From: Saprospiraceae bacterium
GTDB taxonomy: Bacteria > Bacteroidota > Bacteroidia > Chitinophagales > Saprospiraceae
Assembly: GCA_016719855.1 (NCBI GenBank)
Contig: JADJYH010000049.1
Location: 1-38,087 of the forward strand
Reading direction: 5' to 3'
DNA: 38,087 nt
Positions 17,385-25,619 of the stretch are shown in pieces. Every line of letters begins with the position of its first letter. Position 1 is the stretch's first letter. The position numbers and the translations under genes are program-made. The notes beneath the pieces were generated by a model, which was not told where the DNA came from, made no database searches, and saw nothing but the letters and a program-made list of their open reading frames with translations.

Positions 17385-18533
17385 TCACCTTTCCCCCATC
17401 GCCTCGCTCAGCCCATCCCCAATCAAATTGAAAATCGTCACCGTCACGAAAATGGCAGCGCCGGGGAATACCGCCAGCCACCAGGCACTGGCATAGCGGC
17501 CTCCACATAACCGAGGTTTCGGATTTTGAGCAACTCCGCTCGCAGGTAACGGGCGATGGACGTCCAGCGTAGCAGGCCGATGATGGCCATCACGTAAAAA
17601 ATCGAACTTTTTTCTAGCACCGCCACCAGCGCCAGCAATATCAGCAGACCGGGGATGGAGTTCAGCACCTCAATGACCCGCATGATGAGGAGGTCGAGTG
17701 GGAGGGTGATTTGACGGCCTCGGCGCCCCGCCAGTTTTTCCAACAGGAACACAAGCCCATTTGCCACCAAAAAGACAAGCGCCACAATGGCTAGGCTTTG
17801 GAGCAGCTCCCAGCCAAGTCCACCATTTTTCGCTGCTTCCGACAGTGTAAAACTCCTCGCCTAAAAACCGAAAAACCACGCAAAAACAGCGCCACCAAGT
17901 TCAGCACCAGACCAACCCAACTGACCCGCATCCTGTCGTCGCCGAAGTACCCGGCCAGTGAGCCGAGCAGCAGTCCGATCAGCGTCGCAATGCCCATCGA
18001 GATGATGCCGACGAGCAGCGCCACCCTTGTGCCGGCCACCATGCCAGCGGCCACGTCCCGCCCCGATTGGTCGGTACCAAGCCAGTGCCGCCAGCGCCAA
18101 CTTTGCAGGGTTTGTCGCCCGAAGGGGCTGCGAAAGTTGTTGTTTTTTAGGTCAAGGTAAGCTGAAGAATAAGGAATGAGCGGGAAAATGGAGGATTCGT
18201 ACTTGTGTTCGTCCCAGCTTTTTTGCAAAAAAACGGGATCCCATTTTGCGAAGCCCAAACTCACGGCGTACTGCTTGAACACGGGAAAATAGGTCTCGCC
18301 GCCGAGCTTGCAGTACAGCGGTTTTCGTTGGCAATGAAGTCGCCGAACAAGGCCACGAAGCACAGCACGAGCAGCACCCGCCACGACCAAAAGGCCATTC
18401 GATTCGCCCGGAAGCGGCGGCGGACGAGCGACCACGGGCTTTGGGCGAGGGTGGCTTGCTCGACTTGCTCGGCCAGTTTTTTTTCTTTTTTTTGAAAAAA
18501 CACGATGTACTTTTTGCTTCGAATTTCGTCCAA
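17385..18533 (-). pseudogene. OppC-like peptide ABC transporter permease, decayed
   Basis: Fragments in several frames match the inner-membrane permease of oligopeptide ABC importers. They include the N-terminal helix (MAFWSWRVLLVLCFVALFGDFIA), the conserved HWLGTDQSGRDVAAGMVAGTR, and the loop LNSIPGLLILLALVAVL with RWTSIARYLRAELLKIRNLGYVEAA. The tail is AVFPGAAIFVTVTIFNLIGDGLSEAMGER, ending at 17385. Between YVEAA and the tail, near 17497, about 60 residues present in full-length homologues are missing, including a transmembrane helix. There are further breaks at 18322-18325 (one base missing from a T run) and near 17850-17875, where a frame change and an in-frame stop occur together. The internal deletion argues for a true pseudogene. 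It follows uvrC at about 18 bp with a probable TTG or GTG start. Confidence 0.75.
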
Positions 18534-18551
18534 CTTCTAACCCTCATGCCT

Positions 18552-20369
18552 TCATACCTCGCCAACCTCCTCCGCCCGAAAATACTTCGCCACCTTTTCC
18601 GCCGCCCCTTTTCCGATGGCTTTTTCGATTTCTTCTGGCCCTGCCTCCCGCATTTTTTTCACCGACCCAAAATGCTTCAGCAGCTTATCGGCGGTCTTCG
18701 AACCGATGCCTGGGATGTCCTCCAATTCGGTTTTGGTGAAATCCTTCGAGCGCTGATTGCGGTGGAAGGTGATGGCGAAGCGGTGGGCCTCGTTCCGTGC
18801 CTGTTGGATGAGCTTTAGGCTCTCCGATTTTTTGTTGATGTACAGCGGCACCGAGTCGCCGGGGAAGAAAATTTCTTCCAGCCGCTTCGCAATGCCGACA
18901 ACTACCACTTTATCGAGGATGCCGAGGGCTTCGAGGCTCTTGACGGCGGCGCTGAGTTGGCCCTTGCCGCCGTCAATAATGATGAGCTGCGGGAGGCTTT
19001 GGCCTTCAGCCAACAGGCGCTTGTACCTTCGAAAAACGACTTCCTCCATCGTGGCAAAATCGTTGGGGCCAACCACGGTCTTCACGTTGTAGTGGCGGTA
19101 GTCGCTCTTGCTGGGCTTGGCGTTTCGGAACACCACGCACGACGACACGGGGTAGCTGCCCTGCATGTTGGAGTTGTCGAAGCATTCGAGGTGGAGCGGC
19201 ACGTCGGCCATTTGGAGGTCGCTTTGGAGGGTGCGCAGGATGCGCTCGGCGGAGGTCTGCTTGCCCGCTGCCGAGGCTTCCTCTTTTCTTTTTTGGAGGA
19301 GGAAAAAATGCACGTTCTTCTCCGACAGTTCCAGCAATTTTTTCTTGTCGCCAATTTTCGGGACGGTCACGGTCACGGTCGTATCGGCCACCGGCACGTC
19401 CATCGGCACGATGATTTCCGAGGCGATGCTGTTGAACCGCTCCCTGATTTCTGGGATGACGAAGGCGAGCAGGTCGGCCTCGTCGTCGTCGAGGTTTTTG
19501 ACCATTTCCTGCGTCCAAGTGTTGATGATCGCGCCGTTCACGACCTTGATGTAGTTGACGTAAGCGTTCTTTTCGTCGCTGGCAATGCTGAACACGTCCA
19601 CGTCACGGATGGTGGTGCTGACGACGGTGCTCTTGCCCTGATAATCCTCGAAAGCCAGCAGCCTGTCCTTTATTTGCTGGGCTTTTTCAAACTCCATCCG
19701 CTCGGCGTGGTGGGCCATGAGCTGCTGGAAGTGGCGCTTCACCGGCCCGAAATTGCCCCGCAGCATGTTCTTGATTTGCTCGATTTTTTCGCCGTAGGAG
19801 GCCGCAGTTTCCAAACCCTCACAGGGGCCTTGGCAGTTCTTGATATGGTATTCGAGGCAGACTTTGAATTTACCCTTGGAAATATTTTCGTCGGTCAAAC
19901 TCAGGTTGCATGTTCGCAGCGGGAACAGTTGCCGGATGAGGCCTAGTATCGTTTCCACCCGTTGCTTGGAGGTATATGGCCCGAAGTAACTGCTGCCGTC
20001 CCGGATGACCCGGCGGGTGAGGAAGACCCTTGGGAATGGCTCGTTTTTGATGCAGAGGTAGGTGTAGCTTTTGCCGTCCTTGAGCATCACGTTGTACGGC
20101 GGCTGGAATCGCTTGATGAGCGTGCTTTCGAGGAGCAGGGCGTCCACCTCAGAATCCACCAGCGTCATTTCGATACGGCTGGCGTGTTTGACCATGACAC
20201 GGGTCTTGTAGACCATGTCCTTGGTATTGGAGAAATAGGAGGAGAGGCGGTTCTTGAGGTTTTTGGCCTTGCCGACGTACAGCACCCTGTCCTCGGCGTC
20301 GAGGAAGCGATAGACCCCAGGGTCGTGGGGCCAGTTATGCAACAGGATTTTGTAGTCGTCGTTGGTCAT
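18552..20369 (-). CDS. uvrC: Excinuclease ABC subunit C
   Basis: This 605-residue nuclease makes the two incisions of nucleotide excision repair. The N-terminal GIY-YIG domain is evident (PGVYRFL, VLYVGKAKNLKNRLSSYF), followed by the Cys-containing stretch CNLS...CLEYHIKNCQGPCEG, a UVR motif (EFEKAQQIKDRLLAFEDY, UvrB contact), the RNase H-like domain (HLECFDNSNMQGSYPVSSCVVF, IIDGGKGQL) and C-terminal helix-hairpin-helix repeats (LEDIPGIGSKTADKLLKHFGS). ATG 20367-20369 was chosen over an upstream extension because it places MTNDDYK just before the GIY-YIG domain and follows a -7 element by 29 bp. Confidence 0.96.
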   Translation of the reverse strand: MTNDDYKILLHNWPHDPGVYRFLDAEDRVLYVGKAKNLKNRLSSYFSNTKDMVYKTRVMVKHASRIEMTLVDSEVDALLLESTLIKRFQPPYNVMLKDGKSYTYLCIKNEPFPRVFLTRRVIRDGSSYFGPYTSKQRVETILGLIRQLFPLRTCNLSLTDENISKGKFKVCLEYHIKNCQGPCEGLETAASYGEKIEQIKNMLRGNFGPVKRHFQQLMAHHAERMEFEKAQQIKDRLLAFEDYQGKSTVVSTTIRDVDVFSIASDEKNAYVNYIKVVNGAIINTWTQEMVKNLDDDEADLLAFVIPEIRERFNSIASEIIVPMDVPVADTTVTVTVPKIGDKKKLLELSEKNVHFFLLQKRKEEASAAGKQTSAERILRTLQSDLQMADVPLHLECFDNSNMQGSYPVSSCVVFRNAKPSKSDYRHYNVKTVVGPNDFATMEEVVFRRYKRLLAEGQSLPQLIIIDGGKGQLSAAVKSLEALGILDKVVVVGIAKRLEEIFFPGDSVPLYINKKSESLKLIQQARNEAHRFAITFHRNQRSKDFTKTELEDIPGIGSKTADKLLKHFGSVKKMREAGPEEIEKAIGKGAAEKVAKYFRAEEVGEV

Positions 20370-20398
20370 GGCGGAGATTGCCCGTTTTTTGTGCGAAG

Positions 20399-20406
20399 CA
20401 AAAGTA
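20399..20406 (-). promoter_or_regulatory. -7 element of uvrC
   Basis: Minus-strand TACTTTTG matches TAnnTTTG. The upstream -33 region has only a weak TTTTC. No copy of the recA palindrome is present, so SOS control through that site is not indicated. Confidence 0.5.
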
Positions 20407-20520
20407 GTGGTTTGGGGGAGAAAACGGTGGTGAAAGCCCACAAAGTTCAACGCCGGAAAAGCCGCCAAAAATCAGGTTTCTGGTTTTTGTTGCCAATAGG
20501 ATTTGGAGCGTAAAATTTTA

Positions 20521-20528
20521 TACTTTCG
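20521..20528 (+). promoter_or_regulatory. Candidate -7 element of the gene at 20601
   Basis: TACTTTCG is one mismatch from TAnnTTTG. A TTTG lies only 15 bp upstream, shorter than usual. It is followed by a CTGCCT/AGGCAG inverted repeat at 20549-20566. Confidence 0.3.
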
Positions 20529-20566
20529 GCCTTGGAACGTGGGATTTCCTGCCTACCGACAGGCAG

Positions 20567-20594
20567 TCATCCCTCAATCCTCATTCCTCATCCC
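20567..20594 (+). repeat. Heptamer array immediately upstream of the gene at 20601
   Basis: TCATCCC, TCAATCC, TCATTCC, TCATCCC: four heptamers ending 6 nt before the ATG. No clear inverse arm is seen. Confidence 0.7.
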
Positions 20595-20600
20595 TAATTT

Positions 20601-22156
20601 ATGAAGACGCCTTCCAGCAGGTTGTACGATTTGGTGAAGTCACTTTCGAGTGCAGAACGGCGCTATTTCAAGATTTATATCAACAGCAAGGAGGCTTTCA
20701 GTAGCAAGTACGTGCGGCTCTTCGACGCTATTGCTGCCACCGAGCATTTCGACGACGAAGGGCTGATGAGGTCTGTTTACGGCGACGAAAAAGTGGCCAC
20801 CCGCAAGTACTCTGAACTGAAAGCCTACCTCTACGAACTGATTATCAAGAGCCTGCAATCTTACGACGATAGCTCCTCGGTGGACTACCACCTGAAAAAC
20901 CAGCTCCTCGGTGTCCGCACGTTGTTCAAGCGCTCACACTTCGAAGACTGCAAGGCCATCATGGCAAAACTGAAAAAAACGGCTACCGATTACGAGGCGT
21001 TCAACGTACTGATTGAAATCCTGGACTGGGAAAAACGCATCGCATATGCTCAAACGGACATCAGTTTCCTCGACCGGGAAATGAAGCGAATCATGGCGGA
21101 AGAGGCGGAGTACCTCGACAAGCTGGCCAACATCTCGGCCTACCGCAACATGTTTTTCCACATCCTCGTCGGCATCCGAAAGGACGTGTCGAGGAGCAAG
21201 ACCCAGCGGGAGGAGTTTGCGGCGCTGATGGAAAACCCGCTGATGAAAAACGAGTCGCAGGCACTTTCTTTCATCGCCAAAGTGCTGTATTACCGCATTT
21301 TATCCATTTATTATTTTTCCAACTCAAATTTTGAGTTGTTCTATTCCGTCAGCAAAAACCTGATAAAACTGATGGAGCACAACAAGCTGATGTTGAAGGA
21401 AGATGTGTCGGAGTATATCTCAGCGCTCAATAACCATATCATCAGTTGTGGCCGACTGAACAAAGTGGAGGAGGTGCGCAAAACCCTCGATAAGCTCAAC
21501 AAAGTAAAGCCCATCACCGCCGACGACGAGGTTAAAATCCATCGGCAGTACTACATGAACAAGTTCCGGCTTTGCATCAACACGGGCGAATTTGAGGAGG
21601 GCGGTCGGGAGTTGAAACGACATTTGAAAACGGCAGAAAAGTTTGATAAGCAGTTATTTATAAAGGGGAATTTTTACTTTCAGTACTTCTGTATCTACTT
21701 TGGAAATGGAGATTTTCAGAATGCCCTAGATAGCTTAAATGAATGGATAAACTAATGTCGGGCAGCGTGGAACGCAAAGACTTGCAAAGCCTTGCCCGCA
21801 TCCTGAACTTAATAATCCACTATGAACTGGGCAATACCATGCTATTGGACAGCCTGCTGCGCTCTACTTACCGCTACCTGAACAAAGCCAATCGGCTATC
21901 GGATTTTGAAAGAAAAATGATGAATTTTATCAAGGAGGCAGGAAAGCCCCATTCGAGAAAGGAAATGCAACAAATCCTCGAAACCCTGAAACAGGATTTC
22001 GAGGAGCTATCGCGGCAGCCGTCTTATGGCGTCTTCGATTTGTTCGACATCATCTCCTGGCTGGAAAGCAAAATCAACGGAAAGCCCTACGCCGAGGTGG
22101 TGAAAGAACGATTCAAGCAGCAATCACTTATGCTTGCCAACAGGACCAAAGTTTAA
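20601..22156 (+). CDS. Lineage-specific helical (TPR-like) protein, one frameshift
   Basis: The product is about 517 residues after joining frames 20601-21755 and 21743-22156. Adding one A to the AAA at 21749-21751 gives LNEWIKLMSGSVERKDLQSLARILNLIIHYELGN. It has no signal peptide or membrane segment and looks almost entirely alpha-helical, with repeated paired helices reminiscent of tetratricopeptide repeats. It starts MKTPSSRLYDLVKSLSSAERRYFKIY. I know of no function and assign none. The start is well fixed by ATG 20601. Its 3' end overlaps the convergent small gene at 22124 by 33 bp. Confidence 0.8.
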
Positions 22157-22333
22157 TTTTTGGAACGGGCTGCTGATAAGGCCTTCTTCCCGGATGTCCA
22201 CATCGTCCCAGTTGATATAACCTACCGAGCCGGTGTCCGTGGGCACATAACTCTTGCCACCCTTCACTGCGTTGCTCTCTTGCTGGTCGAGCGAATTTTT
22301 CAGGAAATCGAGTAATGTTTTTGTAGTAGCCAT
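22124..22333 (-). CDS. Small double-glycine peptide gene, possible RiPP-like precursor
   Basis: This 69-residue protein was probably missed by routine annotation. The first 26 residues form an amphipathic helix (TKTLLDFLKNSLDQQESNAV) ending in KGG at 25-27, like double-glycine leader peptides cut by C39 peptidases. The following stretch (TDTGSVGYINWDDVDIREE) mixes Thr/Ser with Asp/Glu, as graspetide cores do, but has no cysteine. No modifying enzyme, peptidase or exporter is in the window. A good promoter (22378-22409) supports it as a real gene. It lies downstream of dnaX on the same strand and overlaps the convergent gene's end by 33 bp. The RiPP reading is tentative; a small protein with a chance GG is possible. 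Confidence 0.55.
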   Translation of the reverse strand: MATTKTLLDFLKNSLDQQESNAVKGGKSYVPTDTGSVGYINWDDVDIREEGLISSPFQKLNFGPVGKHK

Positions 22334-22377
22334 ATTACGAGTTTTTAAGTAGGTGTAAAGATAGAAGATTGCAAGGT

Positions 22378-22409
22378 GTAAAGTACGGCCATAACCTTGC
22401 GGGGCAAAA
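22378..22409 (-). promoter_or_regulatory. Promoter of the small double-glycine peptide gene
   Basis: Minus-strand TTTTG (22405-22409) is followed after 19 bp by TACTTTAC (22378-22385), a one-mismatch -7 element. The predicted leader is about 38 nt. Confidence 0.5.
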
Positions 22410-22560
22410 CCAATATTTGTTAAAAGTCAGGTTTCTGAACATTGAGATTTGGATATTCTGCCAATACCGCAAAGTTAAATCTGTTCATGAAGTTTGTCAA
22501 ACGTCGGGGGCAGTTGCGTCGGGTAGGCTGCAAAATTTATCCAGGGCACGTCGGTGAGCT

Positions 22561-24389
22561 TCACTCATTCTCAAAGCCAAGGTCAAACCGTTTGCGCACC
22601 TCGTCCACCAGTGGGTTCACGGCACGCATGGCGTGGTACTTTTCGCTGTCGGTGAGCCGTTTGGGCTTGGCGGGAGCAGCATTTGAGCGGCTTGGGTCGA
22701 GCTTGACGGACAAGGCCAGCAGGGGGCATGCAGTTTTTTCCGAAGGAAATCCATCAACGCCGTCTCTTGCCGGACTGTGTTTTCGGCGAGCGCCGAGCCA
22801 ACTGTCACAGTGACTTGTTCAGGGTTGATGTCAATGTCGGCGCCACGGAGGATGGTCTTCACGGAGTCCTTGTCAATGGACTCGATGTAGGCGGCCCAAG
22901 CTTCTTTCAGGTCGTCGAAGGTCAATTTTGCTTCTTGAACGGGTGCACCGTTGGACTCGGCCTCTTCAATTTCATCGTGGATGGACTGCAACGACATGGT
23001 CTGGAGGCCACCGAGTGAACCTTTGCGAAGCAAGGAAGTTGCCGCACGAGTTGGCTCTTCGGCGATGTCGGGTTGCTTCGGTGGCAACACCTCAGCATAG
23101 CCGGGCTTCGGTTCGGCCGGTGCTTCTTTTTCTTTGGTGATTTCGTTGGTGGATGGCCTTGGCTCCGGCGGTGTTTTTGTTTTTGGTGGAGTGGTCGGGA
23201 CGGTAGCAGGCTCCGGCTGCGGACTGCCGACTGTGGATTGTGGACTGCTCAGTTCAGGCGTTTTTTTTTCAGCCCCAGTTTCGGTTGCCAGCTTGACGGC
23301 TTGGCCAACGTAGCACATTTTTATCAGGTAGAGTTCGACGTGCAGCGGCTTGTTGCGGGCCATCTTGAAGTTGATGTCGCAGTCGTTGCAGAGGTTGAGG
23401 GCCGTAAGCAGAAAGGAGGCCGGTGCGATGGCGGCCTGTTGGCGGTAGCGTTCCCGAAGGGAGTCGCTGACTTCGAGCAGGCGCAGGGTCTCGGCGTCCT
23501 TGCACACGAGCAGGTTGCGCAAGTGTTCGGCGAGGCCGTTCACGAAGTGGTCGCCCTCGAAGCCATTGCGGAGCACCGAATCAAAAATGAGCAGCACTTG
23601 GCGCAAATCCTCGGTGAGCAGCGCATCGGTGAGCCGGAAAAAATAGTCGTAGTCGAGGACGTTCAGGTTCGTGATTACGTCGTCGTAGGTGATTTTTTTT
23701 CCAGAAAAACTGGTGATGCGGTCGAAGATGGAGAGTGCATCCCGCAGTGCCCCGTCGGCTTTTTGGGCGATGATGTGCAGGGCGTCGCCCTCAGCCTCGA
23801 TGCCCTCAGCGTCGCAGATTTTTTGCAAATGCGCCACCGTGTCCTTCACCTGTATCCGCTTGAAGTCGAAAATCTGGCACCTGCTGAGGATGGTCGGGAT
23901 GATCTTGTGCTTCTCGGTGGTGGCGAAGATGAAGATGGCGTACGGCGGCGGCTCCTCCAGTGTTTTCAGGAAGGCGTTGAAAGCCGACTGCGAGAGCATG
24001 TGTACCTCGTCAATGATGAATACTTTGTACTTGCCCTGCTGCGGTTGGAAGCGCACTTGGTCCACCAATGTGCGGATATGCTCGACGCTGTTGTTGCTGG
24101 CGGCGTCGAGTTCCATGATGTTGAAGGAGGCGTTTTCGTTGAAGGCACGGCAGCTCTCGCACTCGCCGCAAGGCTCGAAGTTGGCCGTCACGTTCTGGCA
24201 GTTGATGACCTTGGCGAGGATACGGGCGCAAGTAGTCTTGCCCACCCCACGAGGACCACAAAACAGGAAGGCATGCGCCAAGTGGTCGGTTTGCAGCGCT
24301 TTTTTCAGCGTCTGCGACACGTGTTCCTGTCCAACGACATCCTCAAATCGGACAGGACGGTATTTTCTGGCGGAGACGACGAAGGCCAT
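22561..24389 (-). CDS. dnaX: DNA polymerase III subunit gamma/tau
   Basis: This clamp-loader ATPase has Walker A CGPRGVGKTTCARIL, a zinc module CGECESC, Walker B with sensor region IIDEVHMLSQSAFNAFLKTLEEPP, and the SRC motif ILSRCQIFDF. Domain III follows, then a Pro/Glu-rich linker (residues about 385-470) and a C-terminal tau-like domain. One base added to the G5 run at 22722-22726 changes an implausible ending (WPCPSSSTQ) to KLHAPLLALSVKLDPSRSN...NPLVDEVRKRFDLGFENE, stopping at 22561; uncorrected, the frame stops at 22617. The shift lies near the very end, so it is not the E. coli tau/gamma switch. The linker contains a heptamer array (23221-23248). The partner delta-prime subunit is at 8-9.1 kb. 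Confidence 0.95.
23221..23248 (-). repeat. Heptamer array in the dnaX linker
   Basis: On the plus strand GGACTGC, CGACTGT, GGATTGT, GGACTGC. In frame it encodes a Ser/Pro/Gln-rich piece of the flexible linker. Confidence 0.6.
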
Positions 24390-24397
24390 TTATTGAA

Positions 24398-24486
24398 GTT
24401 AGGCAGTTAGACAGTTGGCAGTGTGCAGTTAGGCTAAAGTTTGCAGTCACCGACTGCCCACTGCCCACTGTCTAACTGCCAACTCC
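24398..24486. repeat. Inverted heptamer hairpin upstream of dnaX
   Basis: Degenerate CAGTTAG/CAGTTGG/CAGTGTG units (24398-24433) face inverse ACTGCCC, ACTGCCC, ACTGTCT, AACTGCC units (24453-24480). Placed in the dnaX leader, it would be transcribed. Confidence 0.8.
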
Positions 24487-24681
24487 AAAGCGGTAAAGGT
24501 AGGAAAAATACCTCGGTGGCAGCGGTGTTGGCAAGGGAGGTTTGAGATTCTTTTTTTGTAAAAATGAGAACTCAAGCTTTACCAAAGTGTTAAGGTTGTT
24601 TGGCGAAAAAGCTGTATTGACACCTAAATGGGTAACTTCGCCGCTGTTTATCAAATCTTTTTCAAACAAAATAAAATCATA

Positions 24682-25533
24682 ATGAAAAAAGCATTCCTGA
24701 CACTCGTAACCTTCATGGCAGTAGGCCTTTTCACCCTTGCGACTGCCCAAATCAAGACGCCGCAGCCAAGTCCTACTGCAAAAATCACCCAGGCCGTTGG
24801 CCTCACCGACATCACCGTAGAGTACAGCCGTCCAAGCGTGAAGGGCCGTACCATATACGGCGGCCTGGTGCCTTATGGTGAAATGTGGCGCACTGGTGCC
24901 AACAAAAACACCATCGTGACCTTTAGCGCACCGGTGAAAATCGCTGGCAAGGACCTCAAGGCTGGTTCCTACTCGCTCTTCACCGTTCCGGGCAAGACGG
25001 AGTGGGAAATCATTTTTTACACCGACACCGAAAACTGGGGCACCCCAGAGAAGTACGATGCCGCCAAAGAGGCCGTCCGCTTCAAAGCAACATCCGAGCA
25101 AATGGATTTCAACATCGAGTCGTTCATGATTGACCTCGGTGACCTGACCAACGATGGCCTTACAATGGGCATCGGTTGGGAGAAAACCTGGATTTCTTTC
25201 CCTATCAAGTTAACGACGGACGAGGTGGTTACTGCTTCTATCAGAAAAGCGATGGCTGGCCCATCCGCTGATGACTACTACGCAGCTGGCCGCTACTACT
25301 TCGAGTCGGGCAAAGACTTGAAGCAAGCCTACGAGTGGCTCCACAAGTCGAACGAAATGGACAGCAAGTTCTGGAAGCTGCGCCAAGAGTCGTTGGTATT
25401 GGCAGCACTGGGCAAGTACAAAGATGCCATTGCGGTAGCCGAAAAGTCTAAATCAATGGCTGTAGAAGCTGGCAACAAGGACTACGAGCGCATGAACACT
25501 GAGTCCATCGCCGAGTGGAAGAAGAAAATGTAA
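24682..25533 (+). CDS. DUF2911 domain protein, secreted
   Basis: This 283-residue protein begins with a signal peptide (MKKAFLTLVTFMAVGLFTLATAQ, probable cut after ATA or AQ). The DUF2911 domain follows (ITVEYSRPSVKGRTIYG, YGEMWRTGANKNTIVTFS, LKAGSYSLFTVPG, WEIIFYTD), ending near residue 190. The C-terminal 90 residues form a TPR-like helical region (AAGRYYFESGKDLKQAYEWLHKS, ALGKYKDAIAVAEKS). DUF2911 proteins are common envelope proteins of Bacteroidota with no known activity. The A-rich, SD-less start at 24682 is preferred to upstream in-frame codons because it gives a clean signal peptide. A possible -7 element (TAACTTCG, 24633-24640) precedes it. The stop codon touches the first unit of the octamer repeat. 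Confidence 0.92.
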   Translation: MKKAFLTLVTFMAVGLFTLATAQIKTPQPSPTAKITQAVGLTDITVEYSRPSVKGRTIYGGLVPYGEMWRTGANKNTIVTFSAPVKIAGKDLKAGSYSLFTVPGKTEWEIIFYTDTENWGTPEKYDAAKEAVRFKATSEQMDFNIESFMIDLGDLTNDGLTMGIGWEKTWISFPIKLTTDEVVTASIRKAMAGPSADDYYAAGRYYFESGKDLKQAYEWLHKSNEMDSKFWKLRQESLVLAALGKYKDAIAVAEKSKSMAVEAGNKDYERMNTESIAEWKKKM

Positions 25534-25619
25534 TTGTTGGATTGTTGGATTGTTGGATTGTTATATTGTTATTGGAGCAATACCGAAAACAATATAACAA
25601 TCCAACAGTAAAACAATCA
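25533..25619. repeat. Inverted octamer hairpin between the DUF2911 gene and mutL
   Basis: Three ATTGTTGG and two ATTGTTAT octamers (25533-25572) face four AACAATnn-type octamers (25588-25619). It lies between convergent genes and supplies the mutL stop codon, so it may act as a two-way terminator. Confidence 0.85.

Noticed and set aside
22722..22726. dnaX programmed frameshift producing tau and gamma forms
   Set aside because: The shift is within the last 60 residues, not after domain III, and the run is a plain G5/C5 indel site without the E. coli slippery sequence.
23073..24410. Long plus-strand open frame (445 codons) across dnaX
   Set aside because: It is antisense to dnaX, which has complete clamp-loader motifs; the open frame follows from codon bias.
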